Shown: in pieces, positions 36,901 to 51,514 of the stretch
How the letters are laid out: each line of letters starts with the position of its first letter
How positions within the stretch are numbered: the stretch's first letter is position 1
DNA from: Macrocybe gigantea
Lineage: Eukaryota; Basidiomycota; Agaricomycetes; Agaricales; Callistosporiaceae
Assembly (NCBI GenBank): GCA_011319805.1
Contig: SJRY01000268.1
Location: forward strand, 62,001 to 126,000
Direction: 5' to 3'
Length of the DNA: 64,000 bases
Made by a program: the position numbers and the translations under genes
Notes under the pieces: model-generated
Told to the model about the DNA's origin: nothing
What the model saw: only the letters and a program-made list of their open reading frames with translations
The model's database searches: none

Positions 36901-38514
36901 TTGGAATGTTTGGTGGATTGTGTCAAGATTTCGGTATTACAAATCCAATATTTTCGTTATTCTTCTTACCTTCTCTAGTCACCCATCACAGTAGAGGCTC
37001 GGCGTAATTGTTGCAGTGCGATAGCCGACATAATATCCAACATCGCATCCAACTTGGCAGACTGTAGGAGTCTTTGGTGTCTACTCTACCGTTGTCGTGT
37101 CAATGCTAATTGTTCATAGACATATCACCTGCGATGTTCAATGCTCTGTATGACGCCTTGACCAGCGGGCTTGCCGATTACACGACTGATGAACGCGGCG
37201 ACGTTGGATCTTGGGTTCGAATGGCTTGCATGCAGAGCTTGACGTCCATATCTTTGGTGATCTTCGCTCACGCACAATCTATCCCGTCGGCTGCGGACTA
37301 CCTCCCTCCTGAAAAGTACCACACGGCCATGGCGGGTATGTTGAAGCAAGGAGTCGAGCGACTAGATAACGTCCGTGCCGAAGCCGGAAGGTGCTGTATG
37401 AGGCTCTTGAACAACCCTCCACCTCCGATTTCGCAAGCAGAGGAATGGCCATTGCCTGGATCAATTCGAATGAAAGAACTATTCAACGAGTAAGACAGAT
37501 ATCTTCATCCATGGAGCAGGGAGTGATGTTCTCGTCTTTAGCACTGAAGAGGATGTTTCTTGGGGAAATGCAAGCTGGTTGTTTCCACGAGCATTTTCTC
37601 TTCTGGATATTAAAGCCTACCGAGCGCCCGTCCTGGCGGGATTATTGCTGAGCTTGGGCTCAAAGACCGAGAGCACAGTACGTTCAAAATATTGTAGTGG
37701 GCGCTCCAGCTTACTTGAGAATCTGCAGCAACGTCCTGCAATGAGCAGCTTGGTTTCGTACACGCATTCGTTGCCTGTTTCCTCAAAGACAAGCTATGAC
37801 GTCATCACCTTCGCTGTGGACCTTGTGGAATATGCGAAGGCCCACATCACGTCGAACAACGTCGTCATACCTGTCATCCAGACCTTCAATACTCTTTTGA
37901 TGGAAAATGCCCTCGATGGACTTGCTGTAGATATACGCGGAACACAAACGTACTCTTTTCTCATTATGTATTGGGGGTCTATTCTGAATCAAACGCTTGC
38001 TAGATTACACGACTTGCAAGCACTCCTGACAAGGAATGTTTCGCGTCTTAAAAGCATCGCAAGAATACAAGAAACAATGAAATTGTGTGCATTATTTTAT
38101 TGCTTTGAGCAGTTATTCATCTCTGCGTTTTGTAGAGTAATCAACATGTTGGCTTTGGAGCCATTGTTCGATGAATGCACAAAAGTTGTCGGCGAGTTCT
38201 TGGCTCATAGCTACCCTAGTGTAAGCACCTTGTCTACTTTCTTTGACTATCCTTTCATTTATTTCTCCCTGTAGATTCGGAAAGACTCGGCTGAAAATCT
38301 GTATTTATTCCTGCAAACGGTGGAGACAGGTGGAGAAACGGAGGAGATTGAGCAACTCTTGCTGGAAACCGAATGGTATGCGTGTGGTCTGAGAGCTATG
38401 AACATTGCAGTGATCTAGCACTACAGGACTTCGAGGGACGTTACTATGATAAAGGAAGCCTCAGAGCGGACTGTGTCTCTGCTTCAGGGATTGCTTATTG
38501 AGAGAAATGCATAA
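33996..38514 (+). CDS. Tubulin-folding cofactor D, with a probable one-base frameshift
   Basis: HEAT-repeat chaperone that captures beta-tubulin and builds the alpha/beta heterodimer; yeast Cin1. Family blocks in order: LFHDPSSEEDREEGILLKRL, YLLDPLLEDLVTPVVERL, LLYSFMRFRGYKTI, LDFCLLQGGLAKENSQWTLR, YVVLLWLSLICMIPFDL, SRLALRTLPPR, LEQLFGYLQDKDTIVRWSAA, KGVARISERLP, ESTWHGACLACAEMGRRGL, FPHGIDVIGKTDFYGVGVRR, LDVTLRHWDPAMRELGSQSL and LLQGLLIERNA at the stop. About 4.5 kb of many short exons, roughly 1,150 residues. After RLPSDFVDQ the conserved continuation VLGTVLGLFSIHSL is in another frame. The switch occurs at 35439-35442 with no room for an intron, as if one G were missing from CAG-GTC. Confidence 0.88.
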
Positions 38515-38674
38515 AAGGAAGGCGTGGGAACCATTTGATAACTGCATCGTCTACGAGTAGCGAGTTCGGCTCTCTCTACGTCAATACAACCTGCTCTAGA
38601 TTCGTTCATTCTCTCTTATCTCGCGTACTCCTCCGGCCTGAACGTGTTCTGAGAGTAGAGTTTCTTTCTATAAC

Positions 38675-40712
<2,038 letters not shown>

Positions 40713-41902
40713 GATTCGTTACGCCACAATAGAAACAGCCTTGTCCTGTTATAAGTCCTTTCTCTTTTGGCATCTTAATGCGTTTGACGATTCGCATGTC
40801 TTGCCGATAATGCCATGTCATTGATGAATGGAGTGATTCCTTTGGTGGAATATTACATCAAAGAGATCCCCAACAGTAAGACCCAGAGTGAACAACGCGG
40901 CAGGACGGAAAGTAAGCTAGAAGGATGGTGGCGGGGGGAAAGAAGAATAGAAGGGGATGAGGAAAAAGGTTCCGTGTTTGACGGTAATATGTGAAGTTGA
41001 CTGCCCATGCAGACCCACCAGAAGGCGGTCCCTGGAATCAAGCCAAAGGCTGTTGACAGATGGATGGGTTACTTTGAACGGACTGACGGGTCACACATTA
41101 ATCCAAGGGCGACCAGGAGCAGCATGGGAAACGTGATGGGTGTGAATAGCATTGTCATAATATGATTTGAAGTATAGTGGGCGCATGCAACGTTAGGATG
41201 CGTAATATTTCATGCAACGGTTGCGACGCGGGTTCACATGATTTCCGATGAAATACCTTAAGGATGAGTGTGTTTGGAAAGCACGCAGCATCTTAGATCA
41301 GCAGACGACTGTGGAGAGACGTCAGTTATGACAGACCGCGGTGCACCGAGCAAGGAGGGGAATCAACGCTTCCGAGTTCTTGATGGAAGCGGGTGTGATG
41401 ATGTTGGCTATTGATAAACGAAAATTAAGCCAAGCGGTACTCATTTGCGGCCTGTACGAGAGCGTGCATTTCCATTCGGCGGTGGGATCGATTCGCTGGT
41501 GATGGAATTAGAGAGATACTAGCTCCGAAGGGAGCACGCTGCGATTTTCGGCGCTAGTGCATTAGCGGTGGAACGAATCGTTTAATGCGAGTTTTCAGAA
41601 GCGGCTAATGGATTTCGAAAATTGAAGAGCGATCCACGTGTGAAGGATGAATGTTGTTCGTTGAGATTTGCCTCATTTCCGGTTGACCCGTGGCAACGGC
41701 TAGGAGGCTTTCAATGTGATGAAAATTTCTATAAGGATGGTGCGGACTGTGTGCGGGCAGGTGTGACAGGGCATGAGAAGATCGCGTGCAAGGGCGAGGA
41801 GCCTTAACACTAAACCATCTCTCAACTCACCATGTGTATCACCCCTTTATATACCCAGACCAATCTCCCGCCCCTCGCTTTCTTTTCCTCCTCCTCCTCT
41901 AC
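40713..41902. other. Intergenic, promoter of TCP11-family gene
   Basis: About 1.2 kb without a gene. It includes the VMA2 3' UTR and, at 41848-41853, a TATATA box about 50 bases before the next start codon. Confidence 0.45.
41848..41853 (+). promoter_or_regulatory. TATA box of TCP11-family gene
   Basis: CTTTATATACCC places TATATA 50-55 bases upstream of the ATG at 41903, followed by a C/T-rich leader. Confidence 0.55.
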
Positions 41903-44391
41903 ATGGACGATCTAGCCCATGACTTCCCAGTAAACCACCGCAAACGCAAAGCCGACCAGGACGACTGTCCTCGCGACGACCCCGCCGAGCCTATAGTCTC
42001 GACTGACGTCGCCGACACGCCATGCCCAAGGCCGTCCACCGCACCCCGCCAGCCGTGTCTCGCCCCTCGCTCGGACTCCTCCATATGGCCTCAGCCCGCC
42101 TCTCCCAGCGTGCCAAGCCCGGTTCCTTCCCAGGCCCTGTTCAACGCATATCCGACCGCCACCTCACAGGGCCCAACAAAGCGACCGCGTCTCGACAAAA
42201 TTGTGACCGCGTTGCATCTCCCCAAGCGGGACTCTTCGCGGAGGTCTGCCCTTCCGACGACGCCGTCACGCCCGCCGACAGCCAGATATGACAGAGATAT
42301 AGTCGATATCGGCATTATATCCGCCACAGACCCTGGCCCGTCGACTGGTTCTCTTCTCAATTTGCGTTCAAGTCCGAAGCACCTGGACCCGTCTCCGCAG
42401 TTGCCTGCTTCTGTAGTCCACATCGACCCAAATTCGAGCCATATACCCCCTCTTTTGCCTTTGATCAACAGACAAACTCTACGAGAACTCGACTTGGATG
42501 CCATCCTGCGCAATCCCCAGCTTCGTGCGTCTTACCTTTTCTTACATGCTTTTGATCTGTCCCCTTGACAAGCTCCCTCATTCAGGTCATGATTTGCTCT
42601 TTGACTCTGGTCTGCAGTTCCGCCCCACCTTTAGTCGTCGGAAACGCGAAATGTCCGAAAAGTATTGGGCCGCTATTGTTCAGGAAATAGAATCTGGTTG
42701 TACATGCATATCTTTCGATCTAGATGGCAAACCACATTCATCCGTCGTCTGTGTTTGTGCACAAGTCTCCGCTCCGCTTTCTACCCCAACACTCGTATAC
42801 CCTCTTTCATCGAATGTCGTTACCTTGCGAACGCCGTCCAGGATACGAGCTCTGCTTGCAGAATTCCTTGAGGTCCTGCTTCTTGTTATACAGCCTCTGT
42901 CCACAATATCTGGTTTATACGTCAATCCGAACGCATTCAAGTCGCAGATGCAAGAGCACTCTGCTCAAGCTTCGTACATTAGATCCCTCTTCGATCCTGC
43001 CCTTATCGAGCAGGAGCTCAAGCACAGTGTGTTTGACCCGTCAGGGATCTTCAAGGCCATTGGCGAGACATTAAAAGGTCATTGCGCTCCAATGAGGGAC
43101 GCATCCGTTGAAGAAATGATACGAATAGCGCAGAGCTGTGCTCCTGGCGGAATTGGGACCAAAAAGGACGCCGTCAAAGCGATGCGGATGTGCATGGATA
43201 TCTTGGAATTCATGAAACTTGTAGGTCGTTGATGATCTGTCCCCCGTCCCGCGCATATAACTGACGAACAGTCTTAAGGATATCGCAAACCATCAACTTC
43301 AGACTCTCCGACCATATCTAATGCGGACGTCCGGGCAATTTGAGCTCAAGACGTTTAGAGCCCGCGGCAGCACTGACTGCTCACTAGACATCACCCGGGA
43401 GTGGCTATGCAGCGCTCACAGGGAAATGTTTGCGAGCAGTCCTATACCCCATCCGAGGCACACTTCAGGACCTCTGAAGTATACTTCCTTGCCGCGAAAC
43501 CAGCAATTATATTTAGCTGCCTTGAAGGGGCTGACCGATCTGGTGTTCTTTCCGCCGTCATCGGGAAACAGGCCCTCGCAGTTAATATCGCCGACCACGC
43601 CAGTTTCTTCTCCCGTACGCCTCGTGTCGCTACCCGGCTATCCAGAGACGTGCTATCTTGACCAAGCGCGTCTTGTGCTGCTCGCCTCCGAGGCCGGAGA
43701 TCTCGCGGCTCTCTACATGTATCTCCTTCTCTATCGCCAGCTCGTCTTGGCCGATGGTAGCGAGACACTGGGCCCTCAAGACGGCCAGAAGATAAGCGAT
43801 GCGGATCTGCAGAAGGTGAAGAACGAAATCCGCGACCTGGGATCCGGGCAGCTTGGGTACGGCTTGTCGAAGAGACACCCCTCGAGCGACGGTGAACTAC
43901 AGCGGAGATCGAAGGCAGACAAGACCGCCATGGACCGGTGGCGGGATACGAAGCAAGACATCGTTCTGCAGATAGCTCAGAGGGCTAAGGAGACACAAAG
44001 ACGATCGACTGTTCCTTCCCAGTCGCCTAGCTCTAGCGTTCCTGACGAACAGGTTCTCAACGTTGCTCAGAGATGGGCGGACGACAACTTGCATCCGGAT
44101 TCGGCCCTGGGGACTATGCTTCGCCGTCGTTTACGAGACACCGTCTTGTACACTGTCGTCGCGCTTGCATACCCTGGCCGAGACTCCACGACTGCCAAAT
44201 TGTACGACGTGAGCACCGGCATCGTACCAATAGACTCTTCAATGGAAATTCCGTCCATTGAGGCGACAGGCATGGAGCCGCTATCCGACGAAATCCGTGG
44301 ACTCTCGGAAAGAATATCGCGCCTTGCTGTCATTCATCTCAACACCTATCTGCCTCTTTACGAACAAGGAAGATTCTTGCAACGCTCTTAG
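41903..44391 (+). CDS. TCP11/SOK1-family protein
   Basis: Fungal member of the T-complex protein 11 family; yeast Sok1 modulates cAMP/PKA signalling. The start MDDLAHDFPVNHRKRKADQD opens a Pro/Ser-rich disordered segment of about 150 residues. The domain begins near NRQTLRELDLDAILRNPQL, continues after an intron (CTTC|GTGCGT...TTCAG) with RHDLLFDSGLQFRPTFSRRK and REMSEKYWAAIVQEIESGCT, then LLAEFLEVLLLVIQPL, LFDPALIEQELKHSVFDPSG, MRMCMDILEFMKL, and, after a second intron (about 43220-43272), DIANHQLQTLRPYL. The last exon holds the long helical C-terminus with RLAVIHLNTYLPLYEQGRF. Total about 780 residues. Confidence 0.86.
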
Positions 44392-44692
44392 ACTTTTTTG
44401 GCATTCTTTTATTATTCAACTGCACTTCGTTCGTTACACAATTCAGCAAGGACACTTCGCACAATACGTATCCTTAAATAATGTTGGGCAACGTCAAAGG
44501 TTCTTTCTTACAATACGATACCAATGTTTTCTAAAATAAGTAACTTCAAAGGGCAGCGCGTTCGGCGAAATCGTTAGCTGCGCATGGTGCACACGTGTTG
44601 CAAAACGGGGATTCAGTTGTAAAAGGTGTGGCAATCAGCCTGTCAGCCGTGCTGCAGCCGGAGTGGCTCAGTTCAAGCACGCCACGGACATC

Positions 44693-46621
44693 ATGGCCGC
44701 GTCGGACTTGGTCATTACGAACGTCCGCCTGCCAGCAAAACGTCTGGATCAGGACTACCTTTGGACTATCTGGTGTGCGAACGGCCGAGTTGTTAATATA
44801 GCAAACCAAGGAAAACGGGGCCAGAGGAGATGGCGATTCTGGAACAGCGCGACGTCGACCCGCCAACGCGAGTTCGACGCCGAAGGAGGCCTTTTGCTTC
44901 CCTCGTGAGTTTCGTATTTCCTAAGAGATGCACTGTCGTGTTCTGCCAAGGTAGGAGAAATCAATGGCTGACATACGAATCCCCATCGTAATTCAGGTTT
45001 TGCCATGCCCACATTCATCTGGACAAATGCTTCCTTTTGGACAGATGCTCTATCATCTCGGGGTGAGTGGGACGCCCTCGTCTTCCTTTGACTAAAGACC
45101 TATTTCATATTTTTTTTGCGCTGCGTGACTCCTGTTGTGTGCTCTCTCTTTGCCGAACTCGTCTATTGTTGTTTCTCCGTTCAGCGAATTTGACGAAGCG
45201 CTCAAGGTGACAAATCAATGCAAGGCATTTTTTCCGTCGGATCTGAGAGATCTCGCGGCCCGAGGGGAGAGACTAATCAGGGAGAGCGTCTCGTATGGCG
45301 TGACCGCCATGCGGGCTCATGTTGAGGTCGACACGGTTGTCCGCTTCGCCTGCCTTGATGCCGCTTGTGCGCTGAAAGAGCGGTTTCGAAAGCTTTGCAC
45401 CATCCAAGTTGCAGGTCTGTCTTTTACTCCGTGCTCATTCCAATCAATGGCTCACGGTGGCTGTTTTTTTCTGCCTTGAAGCTTTTGCGCAGGAACCTCT
45501 ATTTACGGCGGCCAGTCAGGCCAGCCCCGGAGAAAACTATGCTCTACTGCAAGAAGCCGCTGCATTAAAGGACGTCTCGGTCATTGGCTCGGCGCCATAC
45601 GTCGAACCAACCGTAGCGCAGGCTAAGCAGAATATCTCCCTCATCATGGACCTCGCCGCTCGTCACCGGAAACACGTCGATTTTCACCTTGACTACAACC
45701 TCGATGAGAACGCCCAGCCGCTCGTATACGAAGTCATATCCCAGGCGCGGGCACGAGATTGGAACCAGGGGGGTGGCAAGCGCTTGCTTATCACCATAGG
45801 TCATGCGACGCAGCTCCAGCTGCTCGATTCCGAGCAATGGAAGAACCTCGGTGATGCCATGAAGATGTATGACATCCATCTGGTTTCCTTGCCACAGTCC
45901 GACATCTACATGCAGGGCAGGCAAAATGCTCACAGTCCCATGGGTGCGCCCAGAGGCACCCTGAGGGTTCCGCAGCTCTGGAAAAATCACCGCATCCCAG
46001 TGGCCATGTCGGTCAACAACGTCGCCAATGCATTCACGCCTCAGGGGTCGCTCGACCCGCTGTCCCTGTGCACGTTTGGGGTGGCCATCTTCCAATCAGC
46101 GACGCTGAAGGACATCCGCATTCTCACGGTGCGCATACAGTCCCCGTTTCACGACGAACAGACGACCCAGCAGGCTGATCATTTGCCCCGAACAGCGGTC
46201 CGTGACAGAGCATTCGAGGCGGGCCATCGGCCAGGAGACGGCCATAGGTTTGGGCTCTTTGGAGGGTAGCGCCGCGGACTTCGTTATCCTCCATGGCCCG
46301 AAGACACTTCAGGAGGCAGTCTTGCACCCTTGTTACGATCGAACCACTATTCACGCCGGCGTAGTGGTGGCGACTCGGCGAACGCAGCATTGGGTTCTGG
46401 GCCTTCGCAAGGATTCGCTCGACTCAATTTGGAATCTGCCATTCAAAGCTGGACTGCTTTTCACATTGATTTTGTTACTGAGGGAATTATTATCTCAACG
46501 TATGCCTTCCCTGCATGCCTTCATTCACTCTTTTCTTACCTGCTTGTCTCATCCCGCAGGGGAGTGGCTGTCTGATAAGGTTTTTTCCAACACATGGCCG
46601 CCCGCGATTCGTTCGCAATAA
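44693..46621 (+). CDS. Cytosine-deaminase-like metal-dependent amidohydrolase
   Basis: Member of the amidohydrolase superfamily related to bacterial cytosine deaminase. After MAASDLVITNVRLPAKRLDQ comes the metal-binding motif HAHIHLDKCFLLDR, then EFDEALKVTNQCKAF, GVTAMRAHVEVDTVVRF (metal/substrate His), SVIGSAPYVEPTVAQAKQNI, HVDFHLDYNLDENAQPLVYE, ITIGHATQLQLL and MSVNNVANAFTPQGSLDPL. The last block normally carries a metal-binding Asp (DN in bacterial enzymes); here it is NN, so the enzyme may have altered activity or substrate. Introns follow LLLPS, SIISG, TIQVA and RILT. The C-terminal end is uncertain: after TIHAGVVVATRRTQHWVL the frame stays open to 46621, longer than the family, so an unseen intron or an indel near 46400 is possible. 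Confidence 0.78.
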
Positions 46622-46869
46622 GGCTCATTAATCAGATTTATTGCAGCGCAACCGGAGGGAAAGGAGACATTGTGGCATTAGCGACGACAACAGGCAAAGG
46701 GGATTGAGTGGGTTCTAATTGCACAAACGACAGTTCAGGTTGGCTCGAACGGGAGGAACATCGGAGAAAGGAATGGTGTTCAGGTCAGTTCAGAATACAA
46801 AAGTAATAAAGAAGGTTTACACCCCGATGGATGAGAGATTTGAAAAAAGATGGTAGGTAAAGAGAATGA

Positions 46870-48933
46870 TTAGCGAACGACGGGGACGGGGATAGCCAAC
46901 AAGCTACCCAGAAGAGCGATAGAGAAAAAGAGCGAGATAGCTGTCGATCGGATAACAATTTCCCACTGTCCACGCACGATGATTGGACTGAGGACGCGCG
47001 TCATGGACGCGAAAGCGGGAACGGCTTTGATTTTCCTCAAATGATTCTGGATAACAGCCTCCTCGAGCTTCTTGCACGAGCGAGCTTCAGCTTCTTCAGG
47101 TCGGCGCACGGACATGCCAAAGCTGCTCCGCGGTGTCCGGGCAGAACCCGATTCGAGATCATCCTCCGACTGCGTGTCCTGCCATTTCTTCGCGGTGCAT
47201 TTTGACTGCAGTAGCTCGATGAGCGCCATGGGCGTTACGCTGACAGAATTGCGGTGGTTGATTTTATTTTCCGAGGTGTCAGAGAGATCGGGACGATGTA
47301 TGCAGTAGGGCCGGTAAGGCAGAGCATCGAAATCGAACGACGAGATGGGCTGCCGCTCCTCGGGTTGGAATTTGGTCACATCCGAACCAAAGTCGTCATC
47401 TGCATGATCGTAGGGATGGATGAAAGCGGCGGTGTTAACAAAGGCCAATTCGTCAACGGTACTTTCGTCCAACTTGAATGGCAGAACGTGGGCGGCATCA
47501 GGAAGGATAGGGCTGGTGGCGGGTCCATCGACAAGTTCAGGATCGTAATAAGCCGCAGAAATATGTATGACGGGTTCCGGAGGCGGGACTGACGAATCTG
47601 AAGAGGAGGAAGAACTGCTATTGCTCGTCAGTGACATATCTGACGAAGAGGTCGGCGTGCGTGTGAGGCGGTGAGTGTCGCGCAAATGTGCAGCAGGAGG
47701 GGGGACAATGGTCAATTGAAGGGTCTGTGTTATTGGCAGGATGTGGTCTCCTTGCTTTTCGGCCTGGGGCAATGGTTGCGGTTTCGAGATGGGCGGCCGG
47801 GCGAGCTCGAATTTACGCAGTTGACGCAGGTCACCAAAGACGTACACGCCCATGCATACGCCGTTCAGAGCAGCCAAGACGATAGTGAGGCCCACCCACA
47901 AGCAGGAAACGCGGTCAACCTCGTCCATCGCGTCTGGCCTGTGGCAAAATTCACGACGATGGGCGGAATCGCACCTGCAAGACAGATCAACGTGCCTGCT
48001 ATGATACCGCAGAGCACGCGGTTGTTGCCCACGTTGTTGAGCTGAGCCTGGACGAAGCGTCTCAGGCTCTCTTCCAGCATTTTATGAGTTTCGCGCGCGA
48101 CTTCCGTAAACATCAGCGGGTCTGGGTGAGGCGACATTTCGGGTGAGTGAAACGGGGCCAGGATGCTGGAGGGAAGGTTCAGCTCGTATTCGGCGTTGGG
48201 AATGAAGAACGTCTGCTTTGCTCGGGCGTAGAAGATGGCCAATTGCGAGGAGCTCGGAACGGACCAGTCGATGCAATCATCCACTGTTCCGTCCCGCTGA
48301 GCTTTGCATTTCGCCGCCCACTGATGGTACTTTGTGGTGTACTCCTTCAGCCAGAGCGTAAAGTACCTGCCATGGAGTTAGGAATTGTCAGGATGTTCTC
48401 GTGTATTCAAAGCTTGTTGGCACTCACAAATTCTCTGGGCTCATTTCAACGTAGAGCAGCCATTCCTGGATGGGAGGGGAAAGGAGGTGAGTCGAGCATA
48501 AATTAACAATGACGAAGAGTACCTCAAAATCCTTCAAACCTAGAAGAGAACATAGATCAGCACGTCGACTCGGCCAGTTTGACGAGTTTAATCACCAAGA
48601 GGCGGTAGATGTTTTCGATCCAAAACATCTTGGAGACGAACCTTCAATAAAGGCGTCACTAGGGGAAGGTAAGACGCGTTGGTTGGCAAGAATCTCATGG
48701 AAACAACGCTGAACTCACCTCCACACGATCTGACCTTGCCTACGGCAGGCGGAGGGTTGCAGATACGATACTAAAAAGCAAAGCAGCTTATTGGACCCAT
48801 TTCTTGACCTGCTAGCTTGGGAAAGACATTCGCGGGTTGTCGAGATACATACCGGCAATGAAAGAAGGCCTCTTAGGGTCGGCCTATACGTCCTGGGCTG
48901 CGTCTCCGCCAGAGTGTTTCGCTGATTGGACAT
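46870..48933 (-). CDS. RAX1-like RGS-domain transmembrane protein
   Basis: Fungal membrane protein with an N-terminal RGS (regulator of G-protein signalling) domain. Small N-terminal exons encode MSNQRNTLAETQPRTYRPTL and RGLLSLP, then VRLQDVLDRKHLPPLG, LKDFE, EWLLYVEMSPENL and YFTLWLKEYTTKYHQWAAK. The region continues FYARAKQTFFIPNAEYELNL and HKMLEESLRRFVQAQL, the RGS helices. Two membrane helices follow (VLCGIIAGTLICLAGAIPPI; LTIVLAALNGVCMGVYVFG), a long Ser-rich loop, and a last helix at the C-terminus (STAISLFFSIALLGSLLAIP). Yeast Rax1 marks the bud site; the filamentous role is less clear. A specific G-alpha partner cannot be inferred. Confidence 0.82.
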
Positions 48934-49698
48934 GGCGTTTGGGTGTTTGGACCTCTGGGGACGTAGGGAACGGAGCTCAGCGAAAGAAGAGGGTCATGCT
49001 GCAGCAGAAACGAAGCCAGGTTGAAAAGGCTGTCAAGGGAGTCTAAAAATCATCTCGCAGGGCAGGATGACCTCCAGAAGTAGCGAAGCCCCATTCGGTT
49101 ACTGCCCCGTTCTTGCTCCCCAGCCTCACAAACGGGAACCGAATAACCAATTGCCCGATGCTTCTCGACCCCGCTGCTTTTCATCGCCGACTCGTGGCTC
49201 TAGCAGCTCAGCCCATGGCAGTATCACCCCCGTCGATGGCCTCATAAGCTCTTCCAACTAATCTGAAGAAGTTATCTGCTTGTCAATTAATTCCCGTATA
49301 GGGTGCCAAATTAGAAGTCGAGTGGGCGTTGTACCATCATGGACAGAAACGGGAATTTGATGTGCTCTAGCGACAAACACCAAGAAGCCTCTTGATTGCG
49401 TCCAATCTTGACGCTTGGCGTATGATCATGATACAATCAATTGTGGGTTCATAAAAGTGAGAAAGCTCAAAACACCCCAATCAATGCCAGGGCTTCAATA
49501 GGAACCCATGACGATATGAACAATCTGCTTGGAAACCATAGGGACTTTCCAATGAATGTTCAGATTCCCGTTTAGTCATGATAATACAAGTGAATCTATA
49601 ATGCAGGGTCTGGGGGATGGTCATGGTGAGGATGGGGATCTGTATTCGGAGACATTCTTTCTACTCAGCATCAAACAGAAACAGATATGTCATGCGAC
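48934..49698. other. Intergenic between RAX1-like and capping protein genes
   Basis: About 765 bases between genes on the same strand. A 64-codon frame on the plus strand (49067-49261) is Ser/Pro-rich without recognisable features. Nothing else seen. Confidence 0.4.
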
Positions 49699-50990
49699 TT
49701 ACGTGGTTCCAAATACGCCCTTGCTCGACGCTAGCTCAGCCCCTAATTTGTAGCCTAACACCTGAGAAGTGCAAGCCAAGTGTCAGGAGAAGCTCATACG
49801 TACGCAAATGATCAAACATTACTTGCCTTGTCCCAATCCAACTTCTGACGCGTCAACGGCAGGGCGCGTCGTAAGCCCTTGAACGTTTTCTCTCCCATCT
49901 CGCGATAAGTTTCATTCAATGAGGACTGATACTTTCCTTCTTCGTCTTCAATAAGAGCCACTATCTTGGACGTCGAAGAGTTGACCGATGTGGCCGGTGC
50001 AATGGCCGGTGGTAACGTCAACGATATCTCGTGCGTTGTTGACAATTGGACCTGTCAACGGAAGAATGGAGCCTCGATCGACATTGAATTTTGGTTGCAA
50101 AGTTTAGGACGATGCTCACATTCCCCTGTTCATAGTAGTGAACATTGACCAGAACCTTTCCCGTGATTTTCCTTTCGGCCATATCGACAGCATATTCTGA
50201 ACGCCACCGTCCGGACCTGGGGATAGTTCAGCGCCGTCTACAAGGTCATCAAAAATGACCTCACCAATAGTTGTTAGGGTTATATTTGTTGGCCACGACT
50301 TGTATGATGAAACGATCAGACGTCTCGGGCACTGAGAACACGGAGGCGACGCCGTCGTAAAAGTGCGAGGAAAGGTATGTAAGGGTGGCAGTCTCTAGAG
50401 CAGCCCTAACATACAGTCAGATAAGCAGGTACGGACTGAACGGAAGTATACTGATACCGATATTCCTCTGCCTCTTTGTTGGGTTCCATCGGTTGCGAGT
50501 CGGAAGCTTCCTGAGTTCGGTCAGATGTCACGAAAAAGTTGCGAGTCGTATGGTGGAACATACCAAGCTCAAGTGATCAAAGACGAAACTCGTTTTAGAG
50601 CGGGGATCTATAAATCGTTCTTCATTTTCCGAGTTGGGAGAAGTATATCTTGCGGCTTCACTGACGATAGACTTCGAAGGTAGGTTTCGGGATGTGAACT
50701 CGACAGAACAAAGGAAACTTGGAAGGGGATATGTACCTGATGATTCTCGCCAGGAACCTCCACCGTCGTGAACTGCGCGAGATTATACTCTCTGAGAGCC
50801 GGCAGGATGCCCTCTTGAAGTAATTCGTCGTCAGAGATTATGCTGCGAACATCTGATCGTAACATTGTGTCTGTGCATCGGCGGTTCCTGACAACAAGCG
50901 CGACGAACCATTGAGAATGTCGTTGATTTCGCCTGGAGGCGCCTGCAGAAGGAAGCTTGAGGCGGCTTGGATCCGTTCTTTCGCGTCCAT
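49699..50990 (-). CDS. F-actin-capping protein subunit alpha
   Basis: Binds barbed ends of actin filaments together with the beta subunit. The start MDAKERIQAASSFLLQAPPG leads into GEINDILN, then, after an intron, DVRSIISDDELLQEGILPAL with REYNLAQFTTVEVPGENHQV. A RFYDPRSKTSFVFDHL exon comes next. The C-terminal half shows VNVHYYEQGNVQL, TTHEISLTLPPAIAP, LIEDEEGKYQSSLNETYREM, FKGLRRALPLTRQKLDWDK and VLGYKLGAELASSKGVFGTT. The last intron, after DWDK, has a GC donor (AAG|GCAAGT...TCTCAG). Length, about 265-270 residues, matches the family. Confidence 0.92.
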
Positions 50991-51514
50991 GTCGAGAATG
51001 CTGAGGCTGTCAATCGCAGCACTTGGACAAGGCTGATATGATCTCGGAATTCTCCGAGTGCGACTAGGAGCTCCACTCGCCGAGGATGGACTGATCGTGC
51101 AAGGCTATTAGGGTTGCGCGGAGCTGAGCTTTAGCTCAGCTCGTACGCGAAGTGAAGTGAGCCGCCAGGTGGGCGGGCACTACACCAGGCAGTTGGCCTT
51201 GCTGCATCATGGGAAACTGTATGCTATGTGCGAGGATGCAACTACGAATGTACAGACGGTATCACAGTGCGAATATGCTAATAAGGGTTGGGGTAGAAAA
51301 ATTATGGGGAAGCTGAGCTGGGGGCTGCTAAGGTGCTGGCAGAGATGGAGGTCGGATGAGCGAGGAGGCTCATGCCACAGCACATCACGTGCTTCGTTCG
51401 CGGCACGCTGCCCGTGCTGGCAATGCATTTTTCTGCTTATTCCTACATACTGTGCTAGATTTTGCCATATAATGCGTTGAACCATATTCGAATGCCTTTC
51501 ATACATGATATAAA
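50991..51514. other. Intergenic, capping protein promoter and isocitrate lyase 3' end
   Basis: About 520 bases with no gene. Contains a short inverted stretch AGCTGAGCTTTAGCTCAGCT near 51120-51140. Confidence 0.4.

Noticed and set aside
49067..49261. 64-codon Ser/Pro-rich plus-strand frame
   Set aside because: Isolated, short, and without splice partners or similarity I can recognise.
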